From Kiritimatiellales bacterium (lineage in GTDB: Bacteria > Verrucomicrobiota > Kiritimatiellia > Kiritimatiellales > Pontiellaceae), in the NCBI GenBank assembly GCA_030588285.1, contig JAUUYK010000087.1, forward strand, positions 1 to 5,400: DNA of 5,400 nucleotides, read 5' to 3'. Shown here one piece after another: positions 1-5,390 of this stretch. The position numbers and the translations under genes are program-made. Positions within the stretch are counted from its first letter, which is position 1; the number at the start of each line of letters is the position of its first letter. A model generated the notes under the pieces. The model made no database searches. It saw only the letters and a list, made by a program, of their open reading frames with translations, and was not told the DNA's origin.

Positions 1-914
1 AAGCCACCCATGACTAAATGCCAGTACCAAGGAAGTTGGAACATATGGTTCGTTTCACTACCAATACCGTTAAACAGCATTGAAGTTGCCACCATACCGA
101 TCATTACACCGGCAATAATACGCCACGATGCGATACCCGTGACAACAATAAATGCACCACCAATTAAGATAGCGAGTGTTGAAACTTCACCGATACTACC
201 TTGCATATTACCTAAGAACGCATCCATCCAAGACAAGCTTGATTGTAATGTTTCCATGCCACCCTGTGACATCATGCTAAGTGATGTTGCACCAGAGAAA
301 CCGTCTACCGCAGTCCAAACCGCATCACCAGAGATATCTGTTGGATAAGCGAAGAAGAGGAACGCACGAGCGGTGAGGGCTGGGTTGAGGATGTTGTATC
401 CAACGCCGCCGAAGATTTCTTTACCAATAACGATCCCGAAAGAAACGCCGACCGCAACCTGCCATAAAGGAAGGGTGGGGGGCAGGATCAGCGGGAACAG
501 CATACCGGTAACCAAGAAGCCTTCGTTGATTTCGTGACGGCGAACCACCGCAAACAACACTTCCCAAAGACCACCAACCATGTACGAAACCATAATGATC
601 GGAAGCACCATCGATGCGCCGCGCAAAAGGTCGGTTAGGAGGGTGGCATCTTCAACATGGTTTGAAATGTTGAATTGGTTTCCGGCATTCCAAATGCCGA
701 ATAAGATGCAGGGAAGCAACGCGTAGATCACAAAAATCATCAACCGTTTCTGGTCGATTGAATCGCGAACATGGGGTGCCGTTTTAGTTACATCACCGGG
801 CGTACGGGTAAACGTATCGCCCGCTTCGAACAGCGGATAAAGCCGCTCAAGCTTGCCACCTTTTTCAAAAAGAGGGGCAATGCTTTTATCCATAAAGTCG
901 AATAGAAATTTCAT
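1..914 (-). CDS. nqrB: Na+-translocating NADH-quinone reductase subunit B, partial (C-terminus beyond window)
   Basis: Membrane subunit of the Nqr complex, which carries electrons through a covalently bound FMN and takes part in quinone reduction and Na+ transport in the inner membrane. The minus-strand frame is open from the ATG at 914 to the window edge, giving 304 residues. About 80 C-terminal residues are missing, judged against the roughly 415-residue Vibrio protein as I remember it. Seen: the segment [10 protein letters not shown], where Thr210 lies in the SGAT motif that carries FMN by a phosphoester bond (Thr236 in Vibrio cholerae). Gly114-Gly115 and Glu118 in VGGLWEV match the Vibrio Gly140-Gly141/Glu144 region linked to quinone-site inhibitors and Na+ uptake, and Glu30 matches Glu28. 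Hydrophobic segments lie near residues 57-75, 101-123, 133-163 and 244-284. The region around residues 80-105 is about 26 residues shorter than in Vibrio. The ATG shares its A with the nqrA TAA, so coupled translation is likely. Codon use shifts in the last third. Confidence 0.96.
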   Translation of the reverse strand, partial: MKFLFDFMDKSIAPLFEKGGKLERLYPLFEAGDTFTRTPGDVTKTAPHVRDSIDQKRLMIFVIYALLPCILFGIWNAGNQFNISNHVEDATLLTDLLRGASMVLPIIMVSYMVGGLWEVLFAVVRRHEINEGFLVTGMLFPLILPPTLPLWQVAVGVSFGIVIGKEIFGGVGYNILNPALTARAFLFFAYPTDISGDAVWTAVDGFSGATSLSMMSQGGMETLQSSLSWMDAFLGNMQGSIGEVSTLAILIGGAFIVVTGIASWRIIAGVMIGMVATSMLFNGIGSETNHMFQLPWYWHLVMGG

Positions 915-2269
915 TAGATTCCTTCCTCCTCGATCTCATTCAAACCTTGTTTGATGATGCCGCAGACATCGGTCTTGTGCGGGTCAACAAAGGAAGCCAG
1001 AGCAAAATCTTCGGGATCCGTTTCAAGGATGCCGAGCTGAACCATTTCGTCGGTATCATGAGCCAGTGCCGCACGAACAACGTAGTCGGTTAAAATATTA
1101 AGTGGTTGGTATTTATCCATCCAACCGGTAACGACCATCGCGCGGAGACTCCCGTGCATGCTAGTACCAAGCTTCCAGTCGTGTGTCATTCCCAGAATGG
1201 AAGAGAGATTGACTCGATGAGAGCTGTATTGGAATAGTCCAGGCGTGGTCCAACCCATCAGATGTCGGGAGTGATCTTCTTCGAGCACAAAAAACTCTGA
1301 TCCGTAGTATAAAGCGCAGGTATCGGCTTTCACTGGGTTGCCCCAGAGTACGTTGCCCGAAATAATCCGGACCTCGTCGTCATCAATTGCCTTTTCGAAA
1401 AGCGGCGCAAGTGAAGCGCCAAGCTCTACTTTATAATACTGACGAGACTCCTCTTTCACGGCGGGCCCGCCCAATGCAATAATCTTGGTACGGGGAAGTT
1501 CGCCGGTAATGAGCAATTTGCCCATCAGAATCACGTCTTGTGCCGTAATGGTATAAACCGTGTCGGTTGGCAGGATCGGGCTAATGCGATTAATGTGCAC
1601 ACTGGTATTGCCCGAAGGATGTTTCCCCGAAAAGGTGTGGCTTTCGACATTTTTAAAGTCTGGAATATCCAACCCGGCCGATTTACAAAGATGAACTTTA
1701 CCTTCTGTCAGTTGAGCCAGTGCGTTAATTCCAGTTTGGAATGCGTCTTCGTCGCCTTTCAGGATGACACTAAAGTCAGCGGTGAAAGGGGCTGAATTGG
1801 CCGCATTAATGAAAATGGATTTTGGCGCCGTTTCCGGATCAGCAATCTTGCTGAATGGACGTTGCTTAATCAGTGGCCAAAGGCCGGTGTTTAGCAAATG
1901 ATCGACCACTTGTTCGCGGGAGAGTTTTTCGACAGAATCGCGCGGATAGGTCTCGAAGCTAACGCTCTGTTCCTCCGCTGCTTTTTCAATCAGAATCTCA
2001 ATCGGGAAGCGACGTGCTCCAAGATTAACCGCCTTGATCGTGCCGCAACAGGGGGATCGGAAAACTAATTTTTCATTCTTTTTATGAAAAAATAGAATAT
2101 CGCCGCGTTTTACACAATCGCCTGCCTTAACTTGCAGACGAGGTTTTAATCCTTCGAATTCCGATGGATAAACCGCAAATAATTTTTGTTTGTCATACTC
2201 CTCAATCCGGGTGCTAGGTTTCCCTATAACCTTAAGATTAAAGCCTTTTTTTATTTTGAATTCAGCCAA
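914..2269 (-). CDS. nqrA: Na+-translocating NADH-quinone reductase subunit A
   Basis: Peripheral subunit of the Nqr respiratory complex on the cytoplasmic face, first gene of the nqr operon. It encodes 451 residues, close to the usual 445-465. Seen: the N-terminal [14 protein letters not shown] segment typical of NqrA; a lipoyl-like N-terminal region (about residues 28-95, [19 protein letters not shown]); [28 protein letters not shown] sequence near 130-154; FSGKHPSGN near 213-221; [14 protein letters not shown] near 245-258; and the C-terminal [19 protein letters not shown] block (416-434), which matches the end of Vibrio NqrA. The start is TTG at 2269. An in-frame TAA stands two codons upstream (2275-2273) and there is no ATG or GTG before the conserved N-terminus. 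A GAGGG site 7 bases upstream supports it. The stop TAA overlaps the nqrB ATG by one base. The next gene upstream on the same strand is a polyprenyl diphosphate synthase, 136 bases away. Confidence 0.96.
   Translation of the reverse strand: MAEFKIKKGFNLKVIGKPSTRIEEYDKQKLFAVYPSEFEGLKPRLQVKAGDCVKRGDILFFHKKNEKLVFRSPCCGTIKAVNLGARRFPIEILIEKAAEEQSVSFETYPRDSVEKLSREQVVDHLLNTGLWPLIKQRPFSKIADPETAPKSIFINAANSAPFTADFSVILKGDEDAFQTGINALAQLTEGKVHLCKSAGLDIPDFKNVESHTFSGKHPSGNTSVHINRISPILPTDTVYTITAQDVILMGKLLITGELPRTKIIALGGPAVKEESRQYYKVELGASLAPLFEKAIDDDEVRIISGNVLWGNPVKADTCALYYGSEFFVLEEDHSRHLMGWTTPGLFQYSSHRVNLSSILGMTHDWKLGTSMHGSLRAMVVTGWMDKYQPLNILTDYVVRAALAHDTDEMVQLGILETDPEDFALASFVDPHKTDVCGIIKQGLNEIEEEGI
915..930 (-). 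promoter_or_regulatory. Strong ribosome binding site of nqrB inside the end of nqrA
   Basis: On the minus strand AGGAGGAAGG (930 to 921) is followed by AATCTA and then the nqrB ATG at 914. The GGAAGG part is 6 bases from the start and the AGGAGG part 10 bases. The site lies in the last codons of nqrA, so ribosomes finishing nqrA end on top of the nqrB start. Confidence 0.8.
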
Positions 2270-2276
2270 AACTTAG

Positions 2277-2281
2277 CCCTC
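2277..2281 (-). promoter_or_regulatory. Ribosome binding site supporting the TTG start of nqrA
   Basis: GAGGG on the minus strand (2281 to 2277) lies 7 bases before the TTG at 2269. This spacing, together with the in-frame stop just upstream, fixes the unusual start codon. Confidence 0.65.
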
Positions 2282-2306
2282 GTTTGGTCTTACTTGTTAG
2301 TGAATA

Positions 2307-2340
2307 GGTATGTATATACCGATTCATATCCATCGTTAAA
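2307..2340 (-). promoter_or_regulatory. Possible nqrA promoter with an overlapping palindrome
   Basis: The 136-base gap before nqrA holds a weak sigma70-like pair on the minus strand: TTTAAC (2340-2335), a 16-base spacer, then TATATA (2318-2313). The -10-like box lies inside an inverted repeat, GGTAT-GTAT-ATACC (2307-2320). Such an overlap is a common operator layout, but the -35 match is poor and no regulator can be named. nqrA may instead be transcribed from the gene upstream. Confidence 0.25.
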
Positions 2341-2405
2341 AGCAGAAATTGTTATAAACTTAGTCGTGTATAAAAATCCGATCTAGGATGCCGATTGTAG
2401 AACAC

Positions 2406-3269
2406 CTAAGCGGTTAAGTATTTATTAAGTACAGGCTTCATTGTCACGTTTAAAAAATCATTCCAAGCCATTTGTAGCTCCGGCCAAGCATCAAGCTGAG
2501 CGGAAGAGGCGTCCAACAGAGTGTAGATATAGCCAACGGGATCAGTGGGGGCATTTTGGGTAGCGGTAATGGCCGTGGTTTTTCCGCGTTCATCATCGCT
2601 GCCGAGTGATTTCCCCGAAACCGCTTCATTTCCGGAGGCATCGAGCACGTCGTCGCTGAGTTGATAAGCGGTGCCGAGAATAAATCCCGCTTCGCGAAGT
2701 GCTTCGGTTTGGCCGGGGGCGTCGGAGCCTCCTGCAACAGCAGCAAAAGCAAATAGGGAACCTGTTTTGAAGCGTGCAACCTGCTCGCATTCTTTCCACG
2801 TTCCCGGCGAGCCACGGAGAATTAATTCCTGCTCCACTTCCGAACGGCAAACTTCGCCCGTTTTATCGATAAGCTCTTGTAAAAGGTCTGCACGATGAGC
2901 CTCAATTAAAAAAGAGAGGGCTTTAAACATCAGCAGATCGCCAAAAAGAATGGCACCGTTGGTTCCATACCTTTTCCAGAAGGTCGGTGCACCTCGACGA
3001 AGGATCCCGCCGTCGATCACATCATCGTGAAGCAGGCTTGCAGCGTGAATGAGGTCAACCGCTGCGGCCGCGGCAACTAACTCACCTTTGTCAACGCCAT
3101 TAGCATGACCCAAAGTCAGCACAAGTCTAGAGCGAAGCATCTTTCCGCTACCGATGAGGTTTTTGTTGCGGGGCAGCAGTTTAGCTATATTGGTTTCTTT
3201 AAATGCGCCGGCCATGGCTAGCTTTACTAACTTTAATTGCGGTTCAATCTGGTTTTTTTTCATAGACAT
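2406..3269 (-). CDS. Trans-polyprenyl diphosphate synthase (long-chain, IspB/HepT type)
   Basis: Cytosolic enzyme that extends allylic diphosphates with isopentenyl diphosphate to make the isoprenoid chain of quinones (or of other lipids). It encodes 287 residues, somewhat shorter than the usual 300-330. Seen: GSGKMLRSR (41-49) in place of the usual GGKRxRP block; LLHDDVID with the first aspartate-rich motif DDVID at 82-86, followed by RRGAPT (91-96); GD at 110-111; KTGSLF (168-173); the second aspartate-rich motif in QLSDDVLD (DDVLD 206-210); and GKSLGSDDERGKTT (219-232). All catalytic aspartates are present. Residues -5 and -4 before the first motif are Ala and Ser. Small residues there are typical of longer-chain products, whereas aromatic ones limit the product to C15-C20. 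The ATG at 3269 is used here; a second ATG two codons on (3263) is possible. No Shine-Dalgarno is seen, and a promoter lies so close that the mRNA may be leaderless. Exact chain length cannot be read from sequence. Confidence 0.9.
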   Translation of the reverse strand: MSMKKNQIEPQLKLVKLAMAGAFKETNIAKLLPRNKNLIGSGKMLRSRLVLTLGHANGVDKGELVAAAAAVDLIHAASLLHDDVIDGGILRRGAPTFWKRYGTNGAILFGDLLMFKALSFLIEAHRADLLQELIDKTGEVCRSEVEQELILRGSPGTWKECEQVARFKTGSLFAFAAVAGGSDAPGQTEALREAGFILGTAYQLSDDVLDASGNEAVSGKSLGSDDERGKTTAITATQNAPTDPVGYIYTLLDASSAQLDAWPELQMAWNDFLNVTMKPVLNKYLTA

Positions 3270-3274
3270 CTGCG

Positions 3275-3280
3275 TATAAT
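3275..3280 (+). promoter_or_regulatory. Perfect -10 box (TATAAT) of the kamA promoter
   Basis: TATAAT on the plus strand, about 95 bases before the kamA start. Only a T-run stands where a -35 box should be (around 3252-3258), so the match rests on the -10. The same bases form the -10 of the divergent promoter on the minus strand. Predicted initiation is near 3287, giving a leader of about 87 bases. Confidence 0.45.
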
Positions 3281-3303
3281 GCCGACCATTTTCCTCATGT
3301 CAA
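3276..3303 (-). promoter_or_regulatory. Promoter of the polyprenyl synthase gene; possibly leaderless transcript
   Basis: On the minus strand a perfect TTGACA (3303-3298) is followed after 16 bases by CATTAT (3281-3276), four of six -10 consensus bases. An ATTATA reading with 17-base spacing is also available. Only 6 bases separate the -10 from the ATG at 3269, so initiation 6-8 bases downstream would fall on or next to the start codon. This agrees with the lack of a ribosome binding site there. Confidence 0.5.
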
Positions 3304-3363
3304 CAATCTCGGACAACGGAGTTTTAAGTCAGGGAGACGGGAAAAATTGTTTTGCAGCAGAAT

Positions 3364-3367
3364 GGAG
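3364..3367 (+). promoter_or_regulatory. Ribosome binding site that decides the kamA start
   Basis: GGAG is followed by 6 bases and then ATG at 3374. The upstream in-frame candidates, TTG at 3347 and ATG at 3362, lack as good a site or family-like sequence. The ATG at 3374 gives the N-terminus MKQTDLFSDWKWQIANRITT, where the W-x-WQ-x-x-NRI pattern is typical of the family. Confidence 0.65.
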
Positions 3368-3373
3368 CTCTTT

Positions 3374-4435
3374 ATGAAACAGACTGATTTGTTCAGCGAT
3401 TGGAAGTGGCAGATTGCCAATCGAATTACTACCCAGAAGCAGCTCGCAGAATATGTAGAATTGAATGCCGACGAACGCGCCACGTTTGAGGGAGATATAC
3501 CCCTTTCATTTGCGGTATCGCCGCATTATGCCCGCTTATTAAAGTCCGCGGCATTACGCCGTACGGTGATTCCAACCGTGCATGAAAAGGTGCAGGGCAC
3601 GGGGGACCTGACTGATCCACTGGGGGAAGAGGAGCATCGTGCCACGCCGCATCTTATTCATACCTATCCCGACAAAGTCCTTTTTCTGGCCACCACGTTT
3701 TGCTCCACCTACTGTCGATATTGTACTCGATCGCGTTTGGTGGGGAAATCACCCGAAAATTTTCAAGCCTTGGAAGAAAGTTTTCTTTATATAGAAAAGC
3801 ACACCGAAATTCGGGATGTGCTGCTTTCCGGCGGTGATCCGCTCGCCATGACCGATTCCGTACTCGACGCCATTCTCTCCCGACTTCGGAGCATTCCGCA
3901 TGTTCGTATGGTACGGATTGGCTCAAAAGTTCCCGCCGTTTTGCCGATGCGCATCACCACGGAGCTTTGTTTAATTCTGCGGAAACATCGCATCTGGCTT
4001 AGCTTGCACTTTATTCATGCCGATGAGCTATCGCCCGAAACGCAGGCTGCCTGTCAAAAACTCTCCGACCACGGCATCGGCATGGTGAGTCAGACTGTTT
4101 TGTTAAAAGGAATCAACGACAGCACCGAAACGCTAGTCGATCTTTTCTACGGATTACTTGAAATTAATGTAAAGCCCTATTATCTATTGCAGTGCGATCC
4201 CGTCCGAGGTTCGGCCCATTTTAGAACTACGGTAGAAAAGGGGATCGAACTCATACAATCGCTTCATGGAAAAATATCCGGTTTAGCGGTTCCGCAATAT
4301 GTTATTGATGCTCCCGGTGGGGGCGGTAAGGTTCCGATTCTTGGGCCAGAACAAATTAGACGGGACGGGGACGATGTGGTTATTATTAATTATGAAGGTA
4401 TCGAATATCGATATCCTGATCCAATAGAGGGGTAG
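3374..4435 (+). CDS. kamA: Lysine 2,3-aminomutase family radical SAM/PLP enzyme (short form)
   Basis: Interconverts L-lysine and L-beta-lysine using a 4Fe-4S cluster, S-adenosylmethionine and PLP; cytosolic. Encodes 353 residues. Seen: N-terminal WKWQIANRITT; radical SAM motif C110-STY-C114-RY-C117; SAM-site SGGDP (152-156); PLP lysine in DAPGGGGK (Lys319). Against the Clostridium subterminale enzyme, as I remember it, Arg119 matches Arg134 (substrate carboxylate), Asp275 matches Asp293 and Asp312 matches Asp330. The two aspartates hold the lysine side-chain amine, so lysine specificity is favoured over glutamate. The protein ends just before the C-terminal CxCxxC zinc site of the clostridial enzyme, and Ser250 replaces the fourth zinc ligand (Cys268), so this form has lost the zinc site. 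Beta-lysine may serve elongation factor P modification or an acetylated osmolyte; no acetyltransferase gene is visible here. EpmB proteins as I recall lack DAPGGGGK, so KamA is the better name. Confidence 0.9.
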   Translation: MKQTDLFSDWKWQIANRITTQKQLAEYVELNADERATFEGDIPLSFAVSPHYARLLKSAALRRTVIPTVHEKVQGTGDLTDPLGEEEHRATPHLIHTYPDKVLFLATTFCSTYCRYCTRSRLVGKSPENFQALEESFLYIEKHTEIRDVLLSGGDPLAMTDSVLDAILSRLRSIPHVRMVRIGSKVPAVLPMRITTELCLILRKHRIWLSLHFIHADELSPETQAACQKLSDHGIGMVSQTVLLKGINDSTETLVDLFYGLLEINVKPYYLLQCDPVRGSAHFRTTVEKGIELIQSLHGKISGLAVPQYVIDAPGGGGKVPILGPEQIRRDGDDVVIINYEGIEYRYPDPIEG

Positions 4436-4440
4436 AAGTT

Positions 4441-4632
4441 GTGAAAATAGAACAAGGTCAGATTTGGAAGAAGGATGAAGAGTTTTTTCGGGTTGTCGAA
4501 CGCGAGCGACTTTTTGTGATGTATAAAGTAATGACGGATCCGGTTGAAGGAGAAGGGACGATGCATGGCGTTACAAAGAAGGAATTTTGCCAGCTTCTTA
4601 AGGGCGCTGAGCTCCTAACGGAGGAGCCATAA
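4441..4632 (+). CDS. Small conserved-looking protein of unknown function, coupled to kamA
   Basis: 63 residues, starting at GTG (4441) only 5 bases after the kamA stop. GAGGGG in the last kamA codons is 8 bases upstream, so translation is probably coupled and the pair co-transcribed. The protein is charged and soluble, with no signal peptide or membrane segment. The pattern GQIWKKDEEFFRVVERERLFVMYKVM, then a short EGEGTMHGV turn, then TKKEFCQLLKGAELL, suggests a small beta-barrel-like N-terminal part and a short C-terminal helix. It loosely recalls small SH3-like domains such as DUF1653, but I do not recognise the family. The close spacing to kamA suggests a related role, perhaps with the same substrate or target. 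Codon use resembles kamA and it reads as a real gene. Confidence 0.72.
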   Translation: MKIEQGQIWKKDEEFFRVVERERLFVMYKVMTDPVEGEGTMHGVTKKEFCQLLKGAELLTEEP

Positions 4633-4655
4633 TCTCTCTCCAGAATTTGTTATAA

Positions 4656-4725
4656 GTTTTTTTTTACGATTTATCTAGGCAAATCAGTCAAGACACGATA
4701 AAAAAACGGCTTAATTCAAATTAAG
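4656..4725 (+). promoter_or_regulatory. AT-rich leader of the cold-shock gene with two inverted repeats
   Basis: First, a run of nine T (4657-4665) flanked by G and ACG faces a run of seven A (4700-4706) flanked by CGAT and C, so the two can pair as an A/U stem of about 8-10 bp. Second, CTTAATT (4710-4716) and AATTAAG (4719-4725) are perfect complements separated by CA. The right arm includes the AAG that begins the cspA ribosome binding site (AAGGAAG, 4723-4729). No convincing -35/-10 pair was found; TTGTTA at 4647 with TTTATC at 4670 is the best and is weak. Confidence 0.4.
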
Positions 4726-4737
4726 GAAGTACATAGT

Positions 4738-4941
4738 ATGGATACAGGTACAGTAAAATGGTTCAGTTCTGAAAAAGGTTTTGGCTTCATCACTCCAGAT
4801 GCAGGCGGAACTGATTTGTTCGTTCACCACTCTGAAATTCAGGTTTCAGGATACGCGACCCTCGATGAAGGCCAAAAGGTCTCCTACGAAGTTGGTCAGG
4901 GCCAGAAAGGCCCATGTGCAACTAACGTAATCCCTATGTAA
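4738..4941 (+). CDS. Cold-shock protein, CspA family
   Basis: Single-domain RNA/DNA-binding protein that melts RNA structure in the cytoplasm, at low temperature or constitutively. It encodes 67 residues, the typical family length. Seen: [18 protein letters not shown] at the N-terminus, with RNP1 KGFGFI near residues 13-18; RNP2-like LFVHHS near 27-32; a glycine-rich, acidic middle; and the usual end, [11 protein letters not shown]. The ATG at 4738 has GGAAG 8 bases upstream. It is flanked by a 105-base AT-rich leader and two hairpins after the stop, so it is probably a single-gene unit. Family members differ in cold-inducibility and sequence alone does not tell which this is. Confidence 0.96.
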   Translation: MDTGTVKWFSSEKGFGFITPDAGGTDLFVHHSEIQVSGYATLDEGQKVSYEVGQGQKGPCATNVIPM

Positions 4942-4951
4942 TTAAGGGTTA

Positions 4952-4967
4952 CGGCTTAGATAAGCCG
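4952..4967 (+). other. Small perfect hairpin between cspA and its terminator
   Basis: CGGCTTA-GA-TAAGCCG, a 7-bp perfect inverted repeat 10 bases after the cspA stop and just before the main terminator. It lacks its own T-run. It may stack on the terminator or protect the 3' end of the mRNA. Confidence 0.5.
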
Positions 4968-4968
4968 C

Positions 4969-5005
4969 ACACGAAAAAAGCGCCTTGTGGGCGCTTTTTT
5001 TGTGT
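4969..5005 (+). terminator. Strong intrinsic terminator of cspA
   Basis: The core stem AGCGCC/GGCGCT has a TTGTG loop and is flanked by six A on the left and seven T on the right. Pairing continues outward to ACAC/GTGT, giving about 16 pairs including one G-U (4969-4984 with 4990-5005). The A- and T-tracts on both sides mean it could also stop transcription coming from the right on the minus strand. Confidence 0.93.
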
Positions 5006-5043
5006 CTATGCTCGGATGTGCGTTTTTTAGAGCTGTTTTTCAT

Positions 5044-5148
5044 TATGATCGCCATAGGCTTGGCCTTTTTAGCCCTGAAGGCAGGAACGCGGTGCGGGTG
5101 AGTTTGTAGCTATCGGCTAGTTTGATTTACACTCTCCCAATTTTTTTT
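5044..5148 (+). ncRNA. Candidate small RNA ending at a terminator-like hairpin
   Basis: TATGAT (5044-5049, five of six -10 bases) could start an RNA near 5056 that ends in the hairpin and T8 run at 5096-5148, about 90 bases. Inside are GCC-CTGAA-GGC (5072-5082) and a GC-rich stretch to 5098, richer in G and C than the sequence around it. There is no good -35 box. Not recognised as any known family. Confidence 0.25.
5096..5148 (+). terminator. Second terminator-like hairpin with a T8 run
   Basis: GGGTGAGT (5096-5103) pairs with ACTCTCCC (5131-5138) with one T-T mismatch. A small inner stem, TAGC/GCTA (5107-5110 with 5116-5119), has loop TATCG. Two A and then eight T (5141-5148) follow. The loop region is large for a classical terminator. 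It lies 90 bases after the cspA terminator, so it would end some other transcript, or catch read-through. Confidence 0.5.
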
Positions 5149-5159
5149 ACAGAAAGATC

Positions 5160-5187
5160 CTGACAAGTTTCTGGATATCTTCATACT
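5160..5187 (+). promoter_or_regulatory. Candidate promoter reading toward the right edge
   Basis: CTGACA (5160-5165, five of six) with a 16-base spacer and CATACT (5182-5187, four of six) would start transcription near 5194, before the structured region at 5285-5390. This is sequence matching only. Confidence 0.3.
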
Positions 5188-5284
5188 GCCTCACTTATTT
5201 AATGGAATTTATTGCATCCAATTCAAGGGTGCACACATGAAGAATAGATAAAAAATTTGATTAACATCTGAATATCGATTTGCG

Positions 5285-5390
5285 TTTTAGCAAGTTCCTT
5301 CACCCACGGAAACCACAACAATAAAGCAATAGAGTGACACGAGCTGAGGCACGAAGGGAGCTGTGACGCTATTGCAAGGTTCTTGTAAGC
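5285..5390 (+). ncRNA. Candidate structured RNA or riboswitch-like leader, family unknown
   Basis: Three nested sets of arms pair in order. P1: CAAGTTCCTT (5291-5300) with AAGGTTCTTG (5376-5385), eight of ten pairs around a symmetric UU/UU loop. P2: GCAATAG (5326-5332) with CTATTGC (5369-5375), perfect, and its right arm directly abuts P1. P3: CAC-g-AGCT (5338-5345) with AGCTGTG (5359-5365), closing a purine-rich 13-base loop. CCAC at 5313-5316 could also reach GTGG at 5397-5400. The complement would fold too, so the strand is uncertain. It may be a leader for a gene beyond the right edge. Confidence 0.4.

Noticed and set aside
10..348. Plus-strand 112-codon frame
   Set aside because: It is antisense to nqrB, whose motifs and similarity are unmistakable on the other strand.
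2372..2389. ATCC/GGAT stem followed by five T on the minus strand after the synthase stop
   Set aside because: The stem is only 4 bp and A/T-closed, too weak to call a terminator.
2450..2898. Several overlapping frames on both strands within the polyprenyl synthase
   Set aside because: They are shadows of the synthase, which carries all the family motifs.
3267..3296. Nine-codon upstream frame (MVGIIRRCL) whose TGA overlaps the second ATG of the synthase
   Set aside because: The GAGGA before it is only about 3 bases from its ATG, and the predicted transcript starts downstream of it, so it would not be on the mRNA.
4611..4665. GCTCCT-AACGG-AGGAGC hairpin at the end of the 63-residue gene, with a T9 run downstream
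   Set aside because: The T-run is about 30 bases past the stem, so this is not a normal intrinsic terminator. The stem also lies within coding sequence.
4945..5110. Minus-strand lysine/arginine-rich frame of about 55 codons with internal ATGs
   Set aside because: It runs straight through the cspA terminator hairpin, which accounts for part of its odd composition, and it has no ribosome site.
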